Below are positions 1 through 9,200 of a stretch of DNA of 64,000 nucleotides, piece after piece. The DNA is taken from positions 1 through 64,000 of the forward strand of contig ONSQ01000008.1 in NCBI GenBank assembly GCA_900320465.1. Direction: 5' to 3'. The position numbers and the translations under genes were made by a program. Position 1 is the first letter of the stretch; every line of letters begins with the position of its first letter. A model generated the notes under the pieces. That model ran no database searches. It was not told the DNA's origin and saw nothing but the letters and a program-made list of their open reading frames with translations. Origin of the DNA: an uncultured Eubacteriales bacterium. GTDB taxonomy: Bacteria > Bacillota > Clostridia > Oscillospirales > Oscillospiraceae.

Positions 1-16
1 GCGGTCTGCTTTATTT
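1..16 (+). terminator. 3' half of a terminator hairpin cut by the window edge
   Basis: The first 12 bases match the descending arm and T-rich tail of the complete hairpin at 662-693. The ascending arm would lie outside the window. It probably ends an upstream gene. Confidence 0.35.
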
Positions 17-103
17 CTCTCTTGTGTTGATCGAACCAGCGGCCTCTTGTATTTCAATCAATGGCCGCAAAGCGGCCGTGGCGGCGTCTGCGCAGCGGCG
101 GCC

Positions 104-131
104 GCTAGTTCGAATCTAGTCACTCGGACCA
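104..131 (+). other. tRNA 3'-end fragment, probable attachment site of a lost integrative element
   Basis: Positions 104-108 and 116-120 form a 5-bp T-stem with one G-U pair around the loop TTCGAAT. They are followed by a 7-nt acceptor strand (121-127), discriminator A128 and CCA at 129-131. The matching 5' acceptor strand (CCGAGTG) and the D and anticodon arms are absent from 1-103, so this is not a whole tRNA. An integrase relic abuts it and its stop codon falls inside the fragment, the usual layout of a tRNA-targeting element. The tRNA identity cannot be read from this part. Confidence 0.6.
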
Positions 132-622
132 AAAAACCTCGATTTCGCAAGAAATCGGGGATTTTTCTTGCTTAATAGCTCTGCTAATTTGGGGTCGACT
201 GGAATTTGACTGGAATGCGGTTTATTTCCGCAAAACGCCGCATTGAATGCCTCCACGGCCTTCTGTTTGATCGGACTCTGCACATGCAGGTAGTGCTGTG
301 TCATGTCCAGATCCGCGTGCCCCACCATGCTTTGAATCGTTGCCAGGTCAACGCCTAATGCTTGCATCTGCGACACATAGCTATCAGACTTGCCCTCCTT
401 CCGGAGATCCCGCAGCAGGTCTTCGATGTCCATCGCCTTGATGGTGTTGACCGGTCGGTCCCCGATCTTCTCCTTCAGCGTGGCCAGCGTGTACTTGTAG
501 CTCTGCTGCGTTGTCTTGGAGATGCTGTCCTTTCTATCGTATCTTTTCTGCCACCTACGCCTGCGCCCAGGCGGCGTATCGCACCAAACACAAGTCGGCA
601 TAAGAGATCCCCGTATTCTCAC
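116..622 (-). pseudogene. Tyrosine recombinase/integrase remnant with an internal deletion
   Basis: The 168-residue reading frame joins two separate pieces of a phage/ICE integrase. Residues about 35-85 look like the SAM-like core-binding domain (TTQQSYKYTL, TIKAMDIEDLL). They run directly into the last part of the catalytic domain (LATIQSMVGHADLDMTQHYL), which contains the final histidine and the nucleophilic tyrosine. The intervening catalytic segment with the first arginine, the lysine and the HxxR box is missing, and the N-terminus looks replaced. Integrases of this family are usually about 370-400 residues, so this copy should be inactive. Its stop codon overlaps the tRNA 3' fragment at 104-131. 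Confidence 0.75.
137..166 (+). terminator. Rho-independent terminator after the tRNA end
   Basis: A 10-bp stem (137-146 with 151-160, one G-U pair) closes a GCAA tetraloop and is followed by ATTTTT. It sits 5 nt after the tRNA CCA, as expected for the original tRNA gene's terminator. Confidence 0.75.
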
Positions 623-661
623 ATAAAGGTCAAGTACGGGGGGATCTGATTATTAAAATTC

Positions 662-693
662 AAAAGCAGACCGCTTTGCAGCGGTCTGCTTTT
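662..693 (-). terminator. Bidirectional terminator downstream of the sirtuin gene
   Basis: A perfect stem of AAAAGCAGACCGC (662-674) pairs with its complement at 681-693 around a 6-nt loop. T-runs lie on both sides. It can end the leftward sirtuin transcript. The same stem sequence recurs at the window start and, in part, at 6175-6209. Confidence 0.75.
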
Positions 694-713
694 CGTTTTC
701 TGTCTCGGCTTCT

Positions 714-1649
714 TTATGCCCCGTCCTTTTGCGCCAGCTGGGCCAGGATCGCGCCGGTGTCGCCGTTGAGGCAGATGGAGCGCTCCCGGATCTCGTCCGG
801 GCAGTCGGCGCTGCTGCGGCTCATGCAGACGTAACAGGCCTCGGGATTTCTCGCCGTCATCCGCCAGAAAGGGTACTTGATGATGACCGGCGTGTTGTAG
901 CCCACGCCGATCTCCCAGAACAGGACTTTCAAGCCCTCGTGCCGCCGCAGGAACTCCCGATACCGGTCGCTGGCGCGCTGCCAGCCTGCGTCCTCCACAA
1001 AGCGGTCGTCGGCGCGCAGGTTCATGGTCATGGGCCTGCCGCAGCGCGGGCACCGTGGAACGAGCTCCGTGGGCACGGCCATGCGGATCCGGCTGAAATC
1101 GTCCGCCGAAAGGCTGTTGTCCCCTGTGATGGTAAAGCCCTGGGCCACAAGCATTTCCCGCACGGTTTTCTCATTGTCGTAGGTCTTGGGATGACAGGGG
1201 CCGCTGCACTGCCACAGGCCGTAATCGCCCTGGGTGTAAAACAGCCTGTGCTTGTCAAAGCCCGCGCGCTGGAAACAGTGATCCACATTGGTGGTCAGCA
1301 CGAAATAGTCCCTGTCAGCCAGAATCTCATGCAGGGTCTCATACAGCGCCGACGGGATGGGCGCGTAGCGGTTGACCCAGATATGGCGGCTCCACCAGGC
1401 CCAGTACTCCTCCGGCGAGCCGAAGGGATAGAAGCCCCCGGAGTACATGTCCGTTATACCGTATTTCTCGATAAAATCCCTGAAGTACCGCTCAAAGCGC
1501 TCCCCGGCGTAGCGGTAGCCCGCAGCGGTGGACAGTCCCGCTCCCGCGCCCAGCACCACCGCATCCGCCTCCTCCAGCGCCGTTTTCAGCCGCCGGATGC
1601 GCTCTTGCGTCGTCTCGTTCTGTTGGTTTCTTCTGTGCTCCTCAAACAT
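714..1649 (-). CDS. Sir2-family NAD-dependent protein, sirtuin with atypical active site
   Basis: This 311-residue protein has the sirtuin NAD-binding motif GAGAGLSTAAG near residue 35 and TTNVDHCFQRAG near residue 118. A four-cysteine zinc site is split between CSGPC and CPRCG. In ordinary sirtuins the catalytic histidine lies in an HG motif after the NVD box. Here that place reads YTQGDYG, so histidine appears replaced by glutamine. Loss of this histidine is a feature of class M sirtuins, which are reported to act as ADP-ribosyltransferases, so deacetylase activity should not be assumed. No macrodomain or lipoate-carrier gene is adjacent. Confidence 0.8.
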   Translation of the reverse strand: MFEEHRRNQQNETTQERIRRLKTALEEADAVVLGAGAGLSTAAGYRYAGERFERYFRDFIEKYGITDMYSGGFYPFGSPEEYWAWWSRHIWVNRYAPIPSALYETLHEILADRDYFVLTTNVDHCFQRAGFDKHRLFYTQGDYGLWQCSGPCHPKTYDNEKTVREMLVAQGFTITGDNSLSADDFSRIRMAVPTELVPRCPRCGRPMTMNLRADDRFVEDAGWQRASDRYREFLRRHEGLKVLFWEIGVGYNTPVIIKYPFWRMTARNPEACYVCMSRSSADCPDEIRERSICLNGDTGAILAQLAQKDGA

Positions 1650-1752
1650 GGTATTCTCCCGCTTTTCTCCGCCTCATGCGGCTTTGCCTTTTCCGGCCGG
1701 GCCGGGCCCACGTCCCGTTTCCGGCGCTCACGCTGTCTTTCTGTCTATTGTC

Positions 1753-2688
1753 TCAATACCAGCCCTTGTCCGTATAGTTGGCGTCGTCGTCAATGAAGCT
1801 CTGCTCCGCTCCCTGGTCGGCAAAGGTGGTGTCCAGACGCTGCCAGCCCGCGGATGCGGTATACGCCATGTTCCAGGCGTGCAGCCCCTCGGCCGAGCTC
1901 ACCTCGCCGTAGACCACCTTGGCGGGGATTCCCTGGCTGCGCAGCATGGCGGCGGTCAGCACCGCGTAATCCAGACATACTCCCGTCCCTCTGGCGAGGA
2001 TCACATCCGGGTCCCGGATGAAGCTCAGATCCTCCCGTTCGGCCAGCGCGGCGTCATAGCGCAGCGTATCGATGACGAAGCCGCGGATTCGCTCGATCTT
2101 CTCATCGTCGTCGGTCACACCGGCGCAGAGGGCGGCGGCTTCGCTGACGCACCTGGCGTGTCCGCTGAACCAGACATAGGTGCTGGGCCGGATATAAGGC
2201 TGGAACTCGTCCAGCAGCCGGGCACGTCCCGTGCTCTCCAGCACGCGCTCGTACAGATCGGTCCGCTCGCCGACCACGCCCTGGAGCAGCTGAACGGTAT
2301 AGCTGCCGTCACCGTCGCTCAGCGGGTAATAGGCAACCGTGCCTATGTTGGGCACGTTGTATACCCGCTCGGCGCCGCTCTCGGAGAGGATCTTGATTTT
2401 CACATTTTCCTCACTGCGGGCCTTGACGGCCACAAAGCCCTGGTCGGCATTGGCCATATCGATGGCAAAGGTCCTGTCCGCCGCGGTGCTGTCCAGATCG
2501 GAGAACACCGGCATATAGCGGATCGCCGCCGCCGAGACGGCCCGCAGCTCCTCCGCGTCCTGCGCGGGGGCCGCCGGAGCGTTCCCGATCGAAATCGGCC
2601 CCGTGCCGCCGATGAAAAGCGAAAGCAGCACGCACAGCGCGCACAGGGCGCTGACGGCGGTATAGACTTTTTGATACTTCATTGGCAT
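1753..2688 (-). CDS. Membrane-anchored transglutaminase-like domain protein
   Basis: The 311-residue product starts with one hydrophobic segment (about residues 8-28), a signal anchor that would place the rest outside the cell. The C-terminal third has the papain-like transglutaminase triad: Cys in GTGVCLDYAVL, His in LHAWNMAY and Asp in LDTTFAD. Bacterial proteins of this type are peptidases or peptide-processing enzymes more often than true cross-linkers. Its start overlaps the end of the upstream MFS gene by 10 bases, so the two are co-transcribed. The substrate is unknown. Confidence 0.8.
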   Translation of the reverse strand: MPMKYQKVYTAVSALCALCVLLSLFIGGTGPISIGNAPAAPAQDAEELRAVSAAAIRYMPVFSDLDSTAADRTFAIDMANADQGFVAVKARSEENVKIKILSESGAERVYNVPNIGTVAYYPLSDGDGSYTVQLLQGVVGERTDLYERVLESTGRARLLDEFQPYIRPSTYVWFSGHARCVSEAAALCAGVTDDDEKIERIRGFVIDTLRYDAALAEREDLSFIRDPDVILARGTGVCLDYAVLTAAMLRSQGIPAKVVYGEVSSAEGLHAWNMAYTASAGWQRLDTTFADQGAEQSFIDDDANYTDKGWY

Positions 2689-3869
2689 TCACTCTGTTTC
2701 GAAGGTTTTCCGATGCCGCACCAGGCGGTGGCCGCCCCGACGGCGCATACGACGCAGGCGATGGCGAGCGTTGCGCGGACGCTGACGCGGTCGAGCAGCG
2801 CGCCGCTGATGAGGCTGGCGAGCACCGAACCGAGGGTCGTGGTGGAGAAGGCCAGACTCTGCGCCTTGGCGGCGTCCCGGTAGGGCACGCTGTGCTCGGT
2901 ATAGGGCACGATGGCCGCGGTATACAGCGCAAAGGACGGCGCCTGCAGCACGAACGCGGCGTACAGCGCGCCCACCGAGGGGGCCAGCATCACCGCGACG
3001 GTCTTCAGCACGAAAAACGCAAAGGCCGCGCGCAGAAGATCCGCGGTCCTGCGCCGGGCGAAGAGGCGGGTAAAGAAGAGCATGACCGGGATCTCCATTG
3101 CGGCCATGAAGCTGTTGATATAACCCATGTCGCGGGTATTGCCGCCCACGCTGCGGGTGATATTGATCAGAAAGCTGGACACGGTGTTATGGGCGAAGAA
3201 CACCAGCACCGTTCCCAGCAGAAGCACGGCGAAACGGCGGTGCGTGCCCAGAAAGCCCGTCAGCGAGCTGCCCGTCCCGCCCTTTTCGCCGCGTGTCCGC
3301 TCCGGCGGCAGCAGCGCGCAAAGGCTGTAATGGGCCGCCGCCTGCGAGGCGCACAGCACCAGTCCCGCCACCGGCAGGACGCGGATGGAAAAGCGCTCGC
3401 TCAGCGCGCCGAGTATCATGGACGCCGCCACGTAGAACAGCGAGCCCATCGCGCGCGTCAGCCCGTAATTGATGGGCAGCCCCCCGTAAGAGAAGTCCAC
3501 ATAAAGCTTCAGATTCAATGAATTGACGCTCAGAGAAAAGGCGATATACAGCCCGTAACCCAGCGCTGCGGCGATCCCCTTTCGGGGAAAGGCCATCACC
3601 AGCACCAGCGCCAGCGCCTGAACGCCCAGCAGCCAGGGGATCAGGCGCCGGGCGCTCATGTCCTCGCGTCGGTCGACCAGGGAGGACAGCACCGGTCCCA
3701 GCACCGCGCCCAGCAGATTGCCCGCCGCCAGCACGGCCCCCAGGGCCGTGTTGTCATAACCAAGGCCCTGCAGATACACCGCCGCGAAGGAAACCGCGAC
3801 GCAAAAGCTCATCCAGAACGAGCCCTGGACCCAGGAATACAGCGCCGTTCTCCCGGCAGCGTTTTGCAT
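2679..3869 (-). CDS. Major facilitator superfamily transporter
   Basis: A 396-residue protein with about 12 hydrophobic segments. The short basic loop VDRREDMSARR after the second segment resembles the conserved MFS loop. The nearest recognisable group is the MFS_1-like/LacY-related class. Nothing in the sequence shows substrate or direction. A TTGACA-17-TACAAT promoter precedes it and the transglutaminase-like gene follows with overlap, so transport and extracytoplasmic processing may be linked. Confidence 0.75.
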   Translation of the reverse strand: MQNAAGRTALYSWVQGSFWMSFCVAVSFAAVYLQGLGYDNTALGAVLAAGNLLGAVLGPVLSSLVDRREDMSARRLIPWLLGVQALALVLVMAFPRKGIAAALGYGLYIAFSLSVNSLNLKLYVDFSYGGLPINYGLTRAMGSLFYVAASMILGALSERFSIRVLPVAGLVLCASQAAAHYSLCALLPPERTRGEKGGTGSSLTGFLGTHRRFAVLLLGTVLVFFAHNTVSSFLINITRSVGGNTRDMGYINSFMAAMEIPVMLFFTRLFARRRTADLLRAAFAFFVLKTVAVMLAPSVGALYAAFVLQAPSFALYTAAIVPYTEHSVPYRDAAKAQSLAFSTTTLGSVLASLISGALLDRVSVRATLAIACVVCAVGAATAWCGIGKPSKQSECQ

Positions 3870-3900
3870 GACCTACCACTCCTTTTTCATGAACGGCAGG

Positions 3901-3929
3901 ATTGTAGCAAGTCCGTCCCGACTTGTCAA
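3901..3929 (-). promoter_or_regulatory. Sigma-A promoter of the MFS/transglutaminase operon
   Basis: On the minus strand TTGACA (3929-3924) and TACAAT (3906-3901) are separated by 17 bp, about 30 bases upstream of the MFS start codon. Confidence 0.75.
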
Positions 3930-3939
3930 GCCGTGGTCC

Positions 3940-4068
3940 TCAGCGCAGCAGCAGGATGGCGGCAATAAGGGCGACAAGCATGCCGATGCCGGTCTGCACC
4001 ACCAGCTTACCCAGTGCCTCGCTCTCCTTCTCCACGCGCTCTCTGACCTGTTGATACTCCATTTTCAT
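3940..4068 (-). CDS. Small single-pass membrane protein
   Basis: The 42-residue product starts MKMEYQQVRERVEKESEALG, a charged amphipathic helix, and ends with one hydrophobic segment (LVVQTGIGMLVALIAAILLL) and an arginine. The start at 4068 is chosen because AAAGGAGG lies about 7 bases upstream. The open frame continues further upstream but has no ribosome site there. It resembles small membrane-associated helper proteins and I do not recognise a family. Confidence 0.65.
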   Translation of the reverse strand: MKMEYQQVRERVEKESEALGKLVVQTGIGMLVALIAAILLLR

Positions 4069-4142
4069 ACTTGCGCCTCCTTTATATGACTGTACTGTTA
4101 TAGTAGCATACGCCGGCAGCCTTGGAAAGCGGTTTTTTCCAC

Positions 4143-4171
4143 TTGTCAAGCGTCCCGGAATCGGGTAAAAT
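4143..4171 (+). promoter_or_regulatory. Promoter of the DUF362 gene
   Basis: TTGTCA (4143-4148) and TAAAAT (4166-4171) with a 17-bp spacer, followed by a ribosome site (AGGAGG at 4192-4197) just before the start codon at 4205. Confidence 0.65.
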
Positions 4172-4204
4172 ATAGAAGTCAGAACTGTTTTAGGAGGAAA
4201 CACC

Positions 4205-5245
4205 ATGAGCGCAAGCAACCCCATTCCCGGAAAAGACGGCAACAAATACATCCCCTTTGACCAGCGCACGGGCGAGCGCTCGGTCGTGTTTTTCACCCGC
4301 GATCTGTCGGAGGCCGGCCTGCAGAAGATCTATGACCGCGTCGGCCAGGTTCTCTGCGGCAAGGTAGCCGTCAAGCTCCACACCGGCGAGGCCGAAGGCC
4401 CCAACATCATCCCCCGCCCCTGGGTGAAGGCTCTGCTCGAGAGCCGCCTGCCCGATGCCGCCATCATTGAGACCAACACCTACTACGAGGGCAGCCGCTA
4501 CACCACCGAGGATCACCGCAAGACCCTTGAGATCAACGGCTGGACCTTCTGCGACGTGGACATCACGGATGCCGAGGGCGTGGCCGCGCTTCCGGTCAAG
4601 GGCGGCAAGTGGTTCGACGAGATGCACGTGGGCAAGAGCATGCTGAACTACGACTCTCTTCTGGTGCTGACCCACTTCAAGGGCCATGCCATGGGCGGCT
4701 TCGGCGGCAGCAACAAGAATATCGGCATCGGCTGCGCCGACGGCCGCATCGGCAAGAAGGAGATCCACACCCATCCCGGCAGCGGCATGTGGAGCATTGC
4801 CGAGGAGGAGCTGATGGAGCGTATCAGCGAGAGCACCAAGGCGACCATCGACTACTTCGCGCCTCACGTCTGCTACATCAACACCATGCGCAATATGTCC
4901 GTGTCCTGCGACTGCGAGGGCCCCGGGGCCGAGCCTGTCGTCACCCCGGACGTGGGGCTTGTGGCCTCGCTGGACATTCTGGCGGCGGACCAGGCCTGCA
5001 TCGATCTGATCTACGCCCTGCCCGGCGGCGGCGGAAAGGCGCTGATCAAGCGGGTGGAAAGCCGCCACGGCCTGCGGCAGCTGAGCTATATGAAGGAGCT
5101 GGGCATGGGCAATGACCTTTACACGCTCATCGACCTGGACCACGACGACGCCGTCATCACCGCCGCAGAGGCCGTCAAGGACGTGGACCCGAACTGGAAG
5201 CCTGACCGCTACAACACCTTCTGGGGCCGCAACCGTCACAACTGA
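4205..5245 (+). CDS. DUF362 domain-containing protein
   Basis: The 346-residue protein matches the DUF362 family in its core motifs: VAVKLHTGEAEGP near residue 54, LLVLTHFKGHAMGGFGGSNK near 150-170, the IGIGCADG stretch, and a C-terminal LDILAADQACIDLIYALPGG segment. DUF362 proteins often carry ferredoxin-type clusters, but here only scattered cysteines are present and no CxxCxxC box. The function is unknown. It is preceded by AGGAGG and its own promoter and appears monocistronic. Confidence 0.75.
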   Translation: MSASNPIPGKDGNKYIPFDQRTGERSVVFFTRDLSEAGLQKIYDRVGQVLCGKVAVKLHTGEAEGPNIIPRPWVKALLESRLPDAAIIETNTYYEGSRYTTEDHRKTLEINGWTFCDVDITDAEGVAALPVKGGKWFDEMHVGKSMLNYDSLLVLTHFKGHAMGGFGGSNKNIGIGCADGRIGKKEIHTHPGSGMWSIAEEELMERISESTKATIDYFAPHVCYINTMRNMSVSCDCEGPGAEPVVTPDVGLVASLDILAADQACIDLIYALPGGGGKALIKRVESRHGLRQLSYMKELGMGNDLYTLIDLDHDDAVITAAEAVKDVDPNWKPDRYNTFWGRNRHN

Positions 5246-5247
5246 TT

Positions 5248-5518
5248 CATCTCCGGACGCGCGCGTGCCAAGGCGCGCGTCCACAGCTTGTTGAAAAAGT
5301 CTGATGGACTTTTTCAACTTCGCTTCCCCGCCGCGCATTTTGGCTCAAAGCGCAAAATGCGATTACCCGAAAAAGCCTGAACTATCAGCTTTTTCGGACG
5401 GCGGGCGATCAAACTCGAGGTGGGCCTTGCCCCCTCGAGCTCCCCTGCGCCAGTGCTCGTCGTACATTGCTAATCGTTTTTTCCATCTCCGGACGCGCGC
5501 GTGCCAAGGCGCGCGTCC
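5248..5518. repeat. Array of palindromes between a duplicated 35-bp terminator
   Basis: The 35-bp sequence at 5248-5282 recurs exactly at 5484-5518. Each copy holds a 10-bp GC stem (5255-5282 and 5491-5518), and the second is followed by CCTTTTT as a working terminator. Three perfect palindromes and one imperfect one lie between them: 5290-5318 (12-bp stem), 5335-5360 (8 bp), 5367-5397 (10 bp) and 5414-5439 (CTCGAGG stem). No credible coding frame covers the stretch. It looks like a small non-autonomous repeat, or a tandem duplication of a terminator with inserted hairpins. Confidence 0.7.
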
Positions 5519-5553
5519 CCTTTTTCCAATGAATCTTAAAGGGAGGGGCCGCC

Positions 5554-6144
5554 ATGTGGACATGCAGCCGCTGCGGCGCGGAAAACACAGGGAAATACTG
5601 TTGTTCCTGCGGCCAGGGCAGACCGTCGCAGGCCGATTCGCTGCGCCGCGCAAAGATTATTCTTGCCGCGGTGATCACGACGCTGCTCATCGCAGCCTTT
5701 GTCGTGCTCATTTTTCTGCTGCGCCCCGGCGCGTCCCCGGTGCCGGAGGTCTCAGAGGCTCCCACGCCCCTGCCGACGGCGGCGACCGCGCCAACCCCCG
5801 CGCCGACGCCGACGCCCACACCTTCCCCGGAGCCCACGCCCCGGCAGGGTCCCGGTGAAGCGGATATGCAGGGCTGCGACCGCCGCGTGCTTATCCCCGA
5901 CGGCGACAGCTGGCTGGAAGCGTACGAGACGAGATACGTCCATGCCTCCATGGGCCGGGCGATCATCCTGCGCTGGCTTCCGGCCATGGACTACCAGATG
6001 AACGGCGTAAACTATCTGGATCTGGTCTGGGAGGAGGAAGAGGTGACGGAACTTGCCCGACAAAACGGCTTTTCCCTCATTCGGACCCAGAGCGGTCAGA
6101 TCGGCTGGGTGCCCTCGGATTATCTGGTGTCGGATTATCGATAG
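5554..6144 (+). CDS. Zinc-ribbon membrane protein with extracellular SH3-like domain
   Basis: The 196-residue protein begins with a zinc ribbon (CSRCGAENTGKYCCSCG, residues 4-20). One membrane helix follows (about 34-57), then a Pro/Thr linker of repeated TPTP units (about 66-95), then a compact C-terminal domain ending IGWVPSDYLVSDYR, which resembles a bacterial SH3 domain. The ribbon should face the cytoplasm and the SH3-like part the cell wall. Zinc-ribbon/TM/SH3 proteins are common in Clostridia and of unknown role. AGGGAGG precedes the ATG. Confidence 0.75.
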   Translation: MWTCSRCGAENTGKYCCSCGQGRPSQADSLRRAKIILAAVITTLLIAAFVVLIFLLRPGASPVPEVSEAPTPLPTAATAPTPAPTPTPTPSPEPTPRQGPGEADMQGCDRRVLIPDGDSWLEAYETRYVHASMGRAIILRWLPAMDYQMNGVNYLDLVWEEEEVTELARQNGFSLIRTQSGQIGWVPSDYLVSDYR

Positions 6145-6174
6145 TATTATCTGAGGCAAGTGGCCAGGATATAC

Positions 6175-6209
6175 AAAAAGCAGACCGTCTTTTCGGACGG
6201 TCTGCTTTT
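6175..6209 (+). terminator. Bidirectional terminator between the zinc-ribbon gene and nifJ
   Basis: AAAAAGCAGACCGTC at 6175-6189 pairs with GACGGTCTGCTTTT at 6196-6209. T-rich tails on both strands suit the two convergent genes. The AGCAGACCG stem repeats that of the hairpin at 662-693. Confidence 0.8.
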
Positions 6210-6223
6210 ATCATGTTTCGGTT

Positions 6224-9200
6224 TTATTCTTTCCCGGCCAGTCTCTTGTACTTGGCATAGCGTCTGGCTGTGAAGTCCTCCGCCTGGGCGAAGAGCAGCT
6301 CGGCGCGATCCGGGAAGGTGCGGGTCAGCGAGGAGAAGCGCACCTCGCCCATCATGTACTCGCGCAGCTTGCCGTTGGGCTCGCCGGAATCCAGCAGGAA
6401 GGGATTGCCCCCGTCCTTCTCCAGATCCGGGTTGTAGCGGTATAACGGCCAGAAGCCGCACTCGGTGGCCGCCTTGGCCTCGTCCATGGAATGGCCCATG
6501 CCCTTGCTCAGACCGTGGTTGATGCACGGCGCGTAGGCGATGACGATGGACGGGCCGTGGTAGGCCGCGGCCTCCTTGAGCGCCTTGATCGTATGCTCGG
6601 GGTTGGCCCCCAGGTTTACCTGCGCCACATAGATATAGCCGTAGGTGGACAGGATCAGGCCCAGATCCTTCTTGGGCGTGGCCTTGCCGGCGGCGGCGAA
6701 CTGCACCGATGCGCCGATGGGGGTGGCCTTGGAGGACTGTCCGCCGGTGTTGGCGTACAGCTCGTTGTCCAGCACCAGCACGTTCAGATCCATACCGGAG
6801 GCCAGCACGTGATCCAGACCGCCGTAGCCGATATCATAGGCCCAGCCGTCGCCGCCCACCATCCAGATGGCCTTCTTGGTCAGCGTATCCTGGCGGGCGC
6901 GGATGAAGGCGATGTCCTCGTCCTCTTCCCGGTTTTGGGCAAGCGCGGCGCGCACGCCGTCGGCGATGGCCTCGGTTCTGTCCATATCGTCGCCCTCGTC
7001 CAGCCAGGTCTGCAGCGCGCGGCGCAGCGCCTCGTCGCCGGTCTTCTCGATGGCGGCAGCGGCGTGCATCTTCGTCTGGCCGCGCAGCTGCTCGGCCGAC
7101 AGGCCGATACCCAGGGCGAATTCGGCGTTGTTCTCAAACAGCGAGTTGGAGAAGGCCGGACCGAAGCCCCGCTTGTTCACCGTCTGCGGGAAGGTGGGGG
7201 CAAAGAAGCCATAGGCCTGGGAGCAGCCGGTGGCGTTGGCGGTGTAGAGCCGGTCGCCGAAGAGTTGGGTCAGCAGCTTGATGTACGGCGTCTCGCCGCA
7301 GCCGGGGCAGGCGCCGGAGAACTCGTAGAGGGGCTGCTCGTACTGGCTGCCCTTGGCGCTGAAGCGGTTCATGGGGTTGGCCTTCTCGCTGAGCGTCATG
7401 CAGTAATCCCAGTTCTTCTGCTCCGCGGCCACGTCGTCGAGCGGCACCATGTGCAGCGCCTTTTCCTTGGCCGGGCAGACGTTGACACAGCTGCCGCAGC
7501 CCTGGCAGTCCATCACACCCACCTGGATGCGATAGCGCAGGCCCTCAAAGCCCTTGCCCACGGCCTTCCTGGTCACGCAGCTCTCCGGGGCCGCGGCGGC
7601 CTCCTCCTCGGTGAACAGCACGGGGCGGATCGCCGCGTGGGGGCAGACCAGCGAGCAGCGGTTGCAGCCGATGCACTTCTCCGCATCCCAGACCGGCACG
7701 TTGTCGGCCACGCCGCGCTTCTCAAAGCGGGACATGGACACGGGCATCACGCCGTCGGCGTATTCGCTGAAAGTGCTGACCGGGATATCGTCGCCCTTGG
7801 CCCGGTTCATGGGGATCAGAACCTTGCGCACGTAGCCGGGCAGAGTCTCGTCCACCGTCAGCTCCTCGTCCTGCAGCTTTGCCCACTCCTCCGGCACGTC
7901 GATCTTCAGCATGCCGCTCAAGCCGCGCTCGATGGCGGTCAGGTTCATGTTGACGATCTTCTCGCCCTTGCGGGAGAAGGTCTTGATCGCCGCATCCTTC
8001 ATGTACTTCTCGGCCTCGTCGATGGGCAGCACGCCCGCGAGCTTGAAGAACGCCGCCTGCAGCACGGTGCTGGTTCGGTTGCCCAGACCGATCTCCGCGG
8101 CGATATCGGTGGCGTCGATGGTATAGAACTGCACCTTCCTCTCGGCCAGCAGCCGCTTGGCGCGGTTGGGCAGGTTGTCGACGAGCGTCTGGCCCTTCCA
8201 GCGGGTATTGAGCAGGAAGATGCCGCCGGGCTTGACCTCATTGACGATGTCATAGGTGTGCATGTAGCTCTGCTTGTGGCAGGCCACAAAGTCCGCCATG
8301 GTGACGTAGTAGGTGGACTGGATCGGCTCGTGGCCGAAGCGCAGGTGACTGCGCGTCAGACCGCCGGACTTCTTCGCGTCATACTGGAAGTAGGCCTGCA
8401 CATACTGGTCGGTGTTGTCGCCGATGATCTTGCAGGAGTTCTTGTTGGCACCCACGGTGCCGTCGGAGCCCAGGCCCCAGAACTTGCAGGAGATGATGCT
8501 CTTTCCGGAGGTGACGATGTTCTCGCCTACAGGAAGCGAGGTGTGGGTCACGTCGTCGTTGATGCCCACGGTGAAGTGGTTCTTGCATTCCCCTGCCATG
8601 TTGTCGAACACGGCCTTGATCTGGGCGGGGGTGGTGTCCTTCGAGGACAGGCCGTAGCGGCCGCCCAGCAGCGTCAGACTGCGTCCGGCCTCCTGCAGCG
8701 CCGCACTCACATCCTCGTAGAGCGGCTCGCCCAGCGCGCCCGGCTCCTTGGTGCGGTCCAGCACGCTCAGCACTCTGCAGCTCTCGGGGATGGCGCCGAT
8801 AAAGTGCTTCAGCGAGAAGGGGCGGTAGAGTCTGACCTGGATCAGGCCGACCTTTTCGCCGCGCTCGCACAGATAGTTCACGACCTCCTGGGCGCACTGG
8901 CAGACGCTGCCCATGGCCACGATCACGCGCTCGGCGTCCGGCGCGCCGTAGTAGTTGAACAGCTTGTAGTCCCGTCCGGTGAGGGCCGACATCTGCTTCA
9001 TGGTCTCCTCCACGACGGCCGGGAAGGCCAGATACGTGGGGTTGGAGGCCTCGCGGTGCTGGAAGAAAATATCGTCGTTCTCGCCGCTGTTGCGGATGGT
9101 GGGGTGTTCGGGGTTCAGCGCGCGGTCGCGGAACTTCTTCAGCTCGTCCCAGTCCACCATGCCGCGCAGATCCTCATAGTCCAGCACGTCGATCTTCTGG

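Noticed and set aside
1..131. A complete tRNA gene
   Set aside because: The 5' acceptor strand and the D and anticodon arms are missing. The hairpin at 72-104 is a GC palindrome, not a tRNA arm.
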